From Gyrodactylus bullatarudis (Eukaryota; Platyhelminthes; Monogenea; Gyrodactylidea; Gyrodactylidae): a stretch of DNA of 64,000 nucleotides. The notes beneath the pieces were generated by a model. It was not told where the DNA came from. It made no database searches and worked only from the letters and a program-made list of their open reading frames with translations. Positions 56,920 through 64,000 of the stretch are shown here, one piece after another. The stretch lies in the NCBI GenBank assembly GCA_012064415.1, contig SSNU01000163.1, positions 434,001 through 498,000 of the forward strand. The letters run 5' to 3'. Every line of letters starts with the position of its first letter. Position 1 is the first letter of the stretch. Both the position numbers and the translations under genes were made by a program.

Positions 56920-59525
56920 TCAAATGCCATCATCGTCATCTTCGTCTTCATCAAGATTCTCCACAGAACTACTCTGATCTGAGAGGGAATCTTGATTCCT
57001 TAGCGTGTTGGACTCATTTGACTTGGTGGAAGTCAAACTGGAACCCCTCTTTATTGAGGAGTTGGTCTCTAGGTCGGAGAGCATTTTTGTCTTGTTCATC
57101 TGGACCCTTTGATTGTTCTTCAGGAAGCTTTCTCTTTTTACTGGACTCTTTACTTGTTCAGGGACAATGGTCGAGTTTCTCTTTAGCTTTGTCTCGTTAA
57201 CTTCAGAGTCTGGCTTCTTCTTCCGTCGGAAGACGGGAGGGTCTACAGTCTCTTCATCTCGAGGCATTTCAGGCTTCTTCTCTCGCTCCTTTGGCATGCA
57301 GACTTTAATCTTGTCAAAGTAGCTTTCAATTCTTTCAATGTACTCATACTCGACAAAGTCAAGTCCGATGGAGAATAGATCATTAACAAACTTTATTGTC
57401 TGCGGTAAATCCTTAACTGTTACATTGGCCAGGTTCGGGGTCCAGACTACAGCCAAATTATAGGTGTTCATCTGGTTAATATGGGAATTGTCGGAAATTT
57501 TTCTGATCGTGTACAGCAAAAAGGCCATAATTTGCTTGTCCACCTTGTTCATTTTCATCAGTAGGCTAGCAAAGGAAGGAAATAAAATTCAGTCAAAATC
57601 AACCTACCATTTGAGCTCATTTGAGGAATCTTTCGATGAGACCTGGTCAAATTTATAACCATCGAAAATTCCATCTGGTATCCTTTCAAAGTACTTCTTG
57701 AGGACGCAAGCACAGTTGACTGGCTTAAAATCTTCCTCGTTCCAAGTTTCCGTCTCCTCATCAATGACCTTCATGAGACTTTGATAGTTTTGCTTTGTGG
57801 AGGACTTTCGGAAAATGTGCAATTCCTCCGGGCCATACTTGGAGAGAATATAAAAAACAGCCTAGAAATTTTTGACAAATAAATATTGATTTTCATGAAG
57901 AAGAAAAAGATCAAAATTTACAATGAGGCCATTGGGGATGTTATCCGTGGTCCAAATGTTCATTGGGCGTTGACCGAAAATCCTCATTGGACATAGGATA
58001 AGGGATGATTCACTCGGGGTCTTTGTGTGCGTGTGTCCGAAAAATTTACGAGATTTTCGTCGTTTCTTCTCATCGAATGGGTTTGTAGGATCATTCGTCA
58101 GAAATAATTCATAATTACTATCATTATGTGAGACCAAGGGGGTCTCACAAGTGTCCAGGATCCTGTACAGTTCCTTGCCGTCATCGTAGATCAGTTTTAT
58201 CCAGAGATTGTAGTTATCATGGGTAATTTCTGATGGGTTCATCTATCAGAAAAAAGGAAGAGGTCACAAAATGACCTTACTCTATCTAGGAGGGCCAACT
58301 TTATATCACGCGCTGTCTGGTCTGGTCTCAAGTCAAGATGGAACGTGTTCACCTTGAAGCCATTTTGAAATATTAGAATAGTGACCACCTTCTTGGCTAT
58401 TTCATCAGTTAATTTTGCCTTTTGTCTTTATTTGAGAAAAAAAAGACATTTTAGAAAATAAGTTTCTCACTTTCGGATCAAGTCCCTCCATTTATTGCAG
58501 GTCTCCTCAGTGGGAAAGGTGAGCTGGTATATTTCCGAAGGCTGATTATTATTGTCCCAGCTAATGGGAATGCTTCGTCGTTCAAATTCAAGGTAAATCT
58601 CACTCTGAATATCGATACTACTGCTCCCCTTGGAAAAGGAGGAAAAATTGTCTGAATTCTCTAGGTCGAGGCTGAAAACATCGCTGTTAATGTCCTCAGT
58701 GCTGCCGAGACCAGAGGATGAGGAGACAGTGTTGCTTCCATTACCAGAGTTGGAATAGCTCGAGGAGCATTTCATATTGGCACAGTCCCTCTCATGTACG
58801 GTGATTCGATTAATCTTGATGAAATTCATAATCCGAATGCTCTCCAGTTTGCCCAAGTTGAGGATTTCGCCATTCTTCTCGAGGGGTAACATTATCTCGA
58901 TTAGAATGAGTGAATCCGAAGTTAGAATAATTCCACAGTTGACATCCTTCCTTAGTAGGGGAACATTGTCCCGATTCGACTATAAGACAAGAAAAGAAGA
59001 GGGATAGGAGAGATAAATTTTGAAAAAAAGCCAATTACACTTAATCCTTCAAGGTAGTCCTTGTCTATGAGGGTTGTGGAATCTTGGAGACTCTTTTTAT
59101 TCCTATTCATAAACATGGTTGTGTCGGGGACAAGATCTGATAGCCTGTAAAGGGATAATAGTAGATTAATCTTTTTGTTTTCATTAAAATGAAATTATGC
59201 AAATTTCAAATCGAATAATGTGAAAGATCATTATTTTTGATTTAAATTTGGTGTTTTCTATTTTAATGATGATGAAGATATGAGCTTTTCATAGAGCCAT
59301 GTCGGCCTATTGATGTACACACACAAACACACGCTCAAAGATGAGTAGAAAAACCACGAAAGAGAGACAGACAGACAGACAGACAAAAGTATAACGTGTA
59401 CATTTTGAGTTGTTCAAGAAAGGTTATCAGGTGTTTTACACACACTTATACATTATATACTCCGATAAGGAACTGTGGCAATAGAAAATCTTACCTCTTT
59501 CTTTCTAACTACAGCTATATCTATT

Positions 59526-59562
<37 letters not shown>

Positions 59563-60561
59563 TCAAGCCAATTTCTATGAATAATGAGTAGTAGTGGTTA
59601 AATCTCTCGATATCTCAGCATCTCATCATTAATTTCATTCAGTTCAACCTTTAGCTGTAGCTAGTCATGGTCTGTATTATTAGAAGGTAAATCGAAAACC
59701 TCTCACCATATCACGAGAAAAAAATGTGCACTGCACTATAATAATAATTATTATTATTATTTATTATGATTATCATTAACCTCAGAGAACTCCACATTTA
59801 TACACGTGTGTGCATAGCTAACTAATAAGTTACATTAAGGCTTGTAAGCCAATCATTTTGATCGCAAGACACTAGACTGAAAACACAAACTCTTGTGTTA
59901 TAAAAACCGAATAACTGCAAAGGTGCTTTCGGAAGAAATTGAATTCAGTCAAAAAGAAAATTAATGACAAGGAGCATGAAGCTTACCTTAACGAATGATC
60001 TTTCCGGACGAGTATCAGGGCATTTATTTTGCTATCTAAAGTCAAAAATTCAAAGTATCAAAACAAACTCATTCTCTGGTTGACATCCTTGGCTGAATCC
60101 GAATCGAGGAAGTTCTTAATTGAGGAATGACATGGCCCGAAATATGGATGGGCCTTCGATAAGGCTAGAGGCTCGTTAAGTTGGCCCATTGCCCGGATAA
60201 AACCATAAATAAGATATACCTAAATATACAGAATGTATGAACAGGTGCAAATTGCTATTACATTATACTCAGTATGGGGAAGTTGGTTATCCTGATCAGT
60301 GACAATGAATATCTTGCAAACATTCTCGTCGCCGGAGAAAAAATCACGTTGGCGGAAGCTCTTTCGATCCTCATTATTGGCAACGTCAATGAGGGTGTAC
60401 TTTTGGTGTTTGGACAGGTTCATGTGTAGGCCGATGAGATTCTTACGCCTATCTGTTGTGGAAGAGGAATAGATCTCTTCCCAAGAGGTCTGCTGTAGGT
60501 TGTCGGAATGCGACTCCAACAGACCGGGTATTCTCTTCAACTTGTTATGTATTAAATCCAT
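56920..60561 (-). CDS. ARHGAP20-type RhoGAP with Ras-associating domain
   Basis: About eleven exons from 60561 to 56920. Order of parts: an N-terminal region without known motifs, a PH-like strand-rich stretch (DVNCGIILTSDSLILIEIM, exon 58981-58471) with a Ser-rich insert, a likely Ras-associating domain (KVNTFHLDLRPDQTARDIKL and ELYRILDTCETPL), then the RhoGAP domain. The RhoGAP part contains LHIFRKSSTK with the arginine finger, CVLKKYFERIP and the NLAVVWTPNLAN Asn motif, so it should be catalytically competent on Rho-family GTPases. A Lys/Ser-rich tail ends EDEDDDDGI. PH-RA-RhoGAP order is that of ARHGAP20 (RA-RhoGAP), a target of Rap1. Introns are mostly 50-80 nt with one of about 0.85 kb (59150-59990) full of simple repeats. 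The RA call is the least certain. Confidence 0.75.
59365..59385 (+). repeat. (GACA)n microsatellite in a RhoGAP intron
   Basis: Five copies of the AGAC tetramer in the long intron of the RhoGAP gene. Confidence 0.9.
59531..59558 (+). repeat. (GT)14 microsatellite in a RhoGAP intron
   Basis: Fourteen GT dinucleotides, in the same long intron as the (GACA)n tract. Confidence 0.95.
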
Positions 60562-61474
60562 TACAATAATAATAAGAATAACTGCTCAAATGAGAGAGGA
60601 CTTGCTTCAATTAAAGTGTCTCTGTATATTTATTTATTGAATCGATCCAATGTTGTTAATGTCTCTCTCGCTAAATCTTCTACATCTTTCTCTCTAACAA
60701 GATTTAATAACTGTAGAAGAAGTAGATCAACAAGAATCTTTTTGCAAATTCTTACTTGTACATCTCTCTTAATTAATGTAGGTAGTAGGTCTGTCTGTCT
60801 GTGTTGTAGAAGATTTTATCGTGATAGACTCTCTCTCTCACCCTGTATCATGTTCGTGTGTGTGTGTGGATACATGAACATTTTACGCTTATTCTCTCAG
60901 AGCATAAATCACTCTCAACAGTATACAATTATAATTCTCAAGTTGAGATTTAAAAACCATGTATTATGATACAGAGAAAGAGAGACAACTATATTTCCCC
61001 CAAACACTTTTCCTATTTGATGCTTCTTTAGTGCTGAAATCGTTAATTTTCCCCAAATTGACCGAATTTTTCCAGGGTCTATTCATTTGACGTGAAAATC
61101 TGATTTAAAAAGGTGTGACACCTTCAATTTGGCATCTTCGATTGTAATTATGCTTTATCTAAATTTAAGGTTAAAACCAAAGTTTTAATAGGAGTTTTTC
61201 TATCTTCACTTTAAGTGAATCACTTGTTTCCAATCAAATGAAAGGTCTTTTTTTTCTTACCCTACCAAGTAGTATCATAACAAATAATAAAAGAATAATT
61301 AATGTTATTGAGATGTATGTTATTATGCAATAATTATTACATTATAATCTATTACTAATAATATATTATAATAATTGAGACAAATATTTGGGAAATCTGT
61401 TCGTGTAAAATACAAATTAGAGTAATTAATGTTTCTTCTGAAAGAGTAAAAGTAGAAAGAGAAAAGTGTGAAAG
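60562..61474. other. Intergenic between UBE2J1 and RhoGAP
   Basis: AT-rich 0.9 kb with repeated CTCTCT and (GT)n tracts (for example 60856-60866) and a reverse copy of the 38.5-kb dispersed repeat near 61030-61117. The RhoGAP promoter must be here. The 117-codon plus-strand frame at 60616 is repetitive and probably not a gene. Confidence 0.5.
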
Positions 61475-62784
61475 TTAAACACTTGAGAATCGTTTGACAA
61501 TCAAGAGAAAAATCATTATTGTCACAACTATGATGCAGGTTTGGACGAGGGATAGCCTACTTTGGATCAATTGTCTATTGGCCGCTTCAACAGCTTCCAC
61601 ATCGACCTGAATAGACATGCGTTGCATTCGTTTACGATGGAGTTCTGCATTAGCCCTGAGTATCTCTTTGGCCTTTTTGCGATTGCGAAGTATTTGATCA
61701 CGATCCTCTAGAACCTTACTTTCCTCCTTTTCCCCAGAATTGGATTCCAAATTAGTCTTTGGCTTTTCCTTAGTATTTTCATTTGAGGTTGAGGGAGATG
61801 GTTGTTTCTTCACGGTACTCTCAGTTTTAGACGTTTCACTTTGTTTCACTTGATTTTCGTCATCAATTTTCTAGAAATAAAGTTCTAAATGGAATTAGAC
61901 AAACCTTTTTAATAAACTCTTCAAACGATAATGGCTTATCAGGTGTATCAGATCCAATGTTGGCTGAAACCGCTGCCAAATTGTTAAGGGGATAGGGAAA
62001 ATTAAAACTATCCACACTACCACTGTGACAATAGATTGGATAACAGACATAGAAAAGAGGCTGAGAGGTGTCTTTGTGTAGGGAAGTTGGCATAACAAAA
62101 GTCGTCTGATCAACATTATTATTATTTAAAGGCGTATTTGTCTGTGGTAGTTGATCATTACTGGCCTTGGATGGTGAATCATTTTCAACTTTGTTTATGC
62201 TCATCTGAGAGGCTAGATTCTTGGCCTCCTCAATTAGCTTCTTGGGGGAATCTACGAGGGGCTTGAGGATACAATTTATTGGGCCACATTGTTCACATTC
62301 ATACTTGAGGGATGCTTTGGCTAGTCTTTTTCTCTCTTCTTTGTTGTAGTCTAATGAACCGATTGACCCAGCACCAGAGGTAGGCATAAATCCAATAACA
62401 GCAAGAATAGCAGTCCTAATAGACCAGGATGGTCTCCAACTCTCGGGATGATACCCCGATATACTCAAACAAATTTTTTTCCTTGTTTCAAATCGTCCAT
62501 TTTCCTGAACAGAGTCATAATTTGTAAAAGTCTTACGGTTAAAATCATAATATTGGGAGGTTTCATAGGATATTCCGTAGGCAAGATAATCCTGCCATGA
62601 TAAATTCCTCCTTCAAATTCACTGTCGATCGGACCACGAATAGTAAAGTGCCAATCAAAAAGATTATCCTAAATGGAATTTTTAAAGAGATTTAAGATAC
62701 CTCAGAAGGTTGAGCATAGTAAAGATCCGTGGGTTCTTTTAGTTCTTGAGCTTCTTTCATTAAGCGTTTCACAGCTAGATTCAT
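61475..62784 (-). CDS. UBE2J1: Ubiquitin-conjugating enzyme E2 J1
   Basis: Four exons, with introns of about 32-35 nt, encode an E2 of roughly 410 residues. The UBC core carries AVKRLMKEAQELK, DNLFDWHFTIRGP, EGGIYHGRIILP, YPMKPPNIMILT and then KKICLSISGYHPESW, where the Cys of K-I-C-L is the active site. GSLDYNKEERKRLA follows, as in UBE2J1. A long Ser/Pro/Asn-rich linker leads to a C-terminal membrane anchor (LVQTCIIVVTIMIFLLIVKRF). UBE2J1 is a tail-anchored E2 of the ER that works with HRD1-type ligases in ER-associated degradation. The start ATG at 62784 gives MNLAVKRL, which is shorter than vertebrate forms by about ten residues. It is divergent from a small membrane-protein gene 174 bp away. 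Confidence 0.92.
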
Positions 62785-62958
62785 TAGAAAACCTCATACC
62801 TGGACATTTGAGATTATAGGTCATATTTTGATTATATGGTTTTATTTAATAATTTATTAATAATAAATTTTATTAGCAATTTGAAATATTGTTATGATGA
62901 ATCGATTAAAGGATATTTTCAAGTTTGACCATATTGTTTCAATCTGCAGAAAGTATAA

Positions 62959-63202
62959 ATGTCAGATACTTATGACAGCGTTAAAGTTGGCACTATAAAT
63001 TTTTTCTTAGGATCCTTTGCTGCAGGCGCGATTGATTTCATACGAAAAAGTACTGAGCTATTATAATTTGCTAGATAACCTAAAGAATGCATTGAACACT
63101 GGATTCAAATTTGGTATTTTCGCCATGGTTGGCAGTAGTTTATTCATAACGACCTCAAACATTTATAGCAAATTAGATTCATATCCAGAATTGGAAGATT
63201 AA
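62959..63202 (+). CDS. Small single-pass membrane protein of unknown family
   Basis: Two exons (62959-62985 and 63011-63202) joined over a 25-nt intron give 72 residues. The sequence opens MSDTYDSVK, then DPLLQARLISYEKVLSYYNL, and has one membrane segment (FGIFAMVGSSLFITTS, residues about 41-56) and an acidic end. The amphipathic helix followed by a single helix suggests a small organellar, perhaps mitochondrial, membrane protein, but I do not recognise it. Its stop is 29 bp from the stop of bystin on the other strand, which leaves almost no 3' UTR unless the transcripts overlap. Confidence 0.6.
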
Positions 63203-63231
63203 TAAAAGGTTGTAAAATTTTAATCATCAGT

Positions 63232-64000
63232 CTATATTTTTTCAACTGGAATGAGGCTTATGAAACCTCGTATATCTTTATCAAACGCCGGATGATTATG
63301 TCTACGGACCAAACTAACGATAGCTTTCCTCTCTTCTGGCAAGATAGCCTCGTGATAGTTTTCGAGAAATATAAGCAGAGATTTGAACCAGCTTATGGGT
63401 AGTCGACCTTCAGTAGTTAGATTAGCTGATGAATCAGTATCCATCTTGGTGAAATAGCTGATCAACTTCTGGATTGCTGGTTCAGGAAGATTGTACTTTT
63501 TTTCTAGTAAACTAAGCATTACTAGTGAACGCGGTATTGAAAAGTTTTCATCTGCAAGAAGGGCAATAGCGACAGCTGCAAATCGATTTTTGAAAGAGTT
63601 CTTCTTCAAAACATGACCAAGGACAATACCTTCGATTTTTGTCATGTCACTCTAATGAAAAATTATTATTATAAAATTTACGAGTTTAATTTTGAAATAA
63701 ATATACCTGAATCCAGGGTAAGAATATACCAGAAAGAAATTCCTGTGGTCTGTACATTGCTGCGAGGAGGGCTTCGAAAAGGTGAACAGATAATTTTCGG
63801 CATTCAGCAATATTATCTTGAACTTTCGGTAGTAAAAACTTTTCATAGAAATAGACACAGGGATCATTTCCTTTGCATGCAAAAATTTTTGTAACTTTTT
63901 GGAATGCATGACAAGTCCAAGATGGTGGGTCAATAATCTCAAGAATTCCGTCCCAACCAGGAAGACTGGGTAACACTTTGAGTGTTTTTGGCAGAGGACC
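63232..64000 (-). CDS. BYSL: Bystin (18S rRNA maturation factor), N-terminal part missing
   Basis: Two exons (64000-63707 and 63651-63232) give the C-terminal 238 residues; the 5' part runs off the right edge. Landmarks of bystin are LPKTLKVLPSLPGWDGILEI, NPxxWT-type PPSWTCHAFQKVTKIF, LLPKVQDNIAECRKLSVHLF, LLAAMYRPQEFLSGIFLPW, RSLVMLSLLE and WFKSLLIFLENY. Bystin (yeast Enp1) is a helical-repeat protein of the 40S pre-ribosome, needed for processing 20S/18S precursors in nucleolus and nucleus. The intron is 55 nt, phase 0. The extra Asp/Thr-rich loop of vertebrate bystin is short here. The stop is close to that of the small membrane-protein gene. Confidence 0.9.

Noticed and set aside
60616..60969. 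117-codon plus-strand frame
   Set aside because: Built on CTCTCT and GT simple repeats upstream of the RhoGAP gene.
1..64000. tRNA, rRNA or CRISPR arrays
   Set aside because: I looked for A/B-box words and for regularly spaced direct repeats and found none. CRISPR is not expected in an animal genome. A tRNA scan could still find a diverged tRNA.

Overview
This is animal nuclear DNA: AT-rich, with spliceosomal introns and animal genes such as an Msx homeobox gene, FANCD2, STN1, MED31, TMEM208, UBE2J1 and an HSP90 ending in MEEVD. The most unusual property is intron size. Many introns that can be placed by reading frame, by GT..AG ends and by alignment to known families are only 25-40 nt long, and another group is about 45-80 nt. 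A minority are 0.5-2.4 kb and carry repeats. Introns of about 25-35 nt are extreme for an animal. They are best known from dicyemids and other miniaturised animals, but I cannot assign the species from this window.

Layout. 1-4.0 kb: EF-hand gene (runs off the left edge), MED31, a calmodulin-like gene, a small coiled-coil gene and TMEM208. 4.0-10.8 kb: FANCD2. 11.4-14.0 kb: a doubtful two-exon gene and a TENT4-type poly(A) polymerase. 14.5-21.2 kb: 6-phosphofructokinase with three large repeat-bearing introns. 22.3-24.6 kb: heat-shock elements and intronless HSP90. 25.1-27.8 kb: TOM70. 28.5-29.2 kb: an unrecognised gene. 29.6-34.8 kb: TTC39 with a fold-back element in one intron. 34.9-35.4 kb: a three-exon mitochondrial SSB. 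35.4-41.4 kb: gene-free DNA with a MITE-like repeat. 41.4-46.1 kb: Msx. 48.2-54.0 kb: ABCD4 and STN1 in tandem. 55.1-56.0 kb: an acylation-type acidic protein and a 54-codon gene. 56.9-60.6 kb: an ARHGAP20-type RhoGAP. 61.5-64.0 kb: UBE2J1, a small membrane protein and bystin (runs off the right edge).

The genes are mostly unrelated housekeeping functions packed tightly: 69 bp between the TTC39 and SSB start codons, 29 bp between two convergent stop codons, about 104 bp between STN1 and ABCD4. Three of them (FANCD2, STN1, mitochondrial SSB) act in genome maintenance, but nothing shows that they are a functional cluster. Large gene-free space lies mainly around Msx, as expected for a developmental regulator.

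I did not see a clearly new molecular system. The points most worth following are the micro-introns, which hide several genes from simple ORF scans; a FANCD2 in which the conserved monoubiquitination lysine appears to be replaced by tyrosine; an ABCD4 with a weakened ABC signature; and several families of short inverted-repeat elements. All family names come from memory of conserved sequences, without a database search. Exon ends are hand-placed and may be a few bases off.
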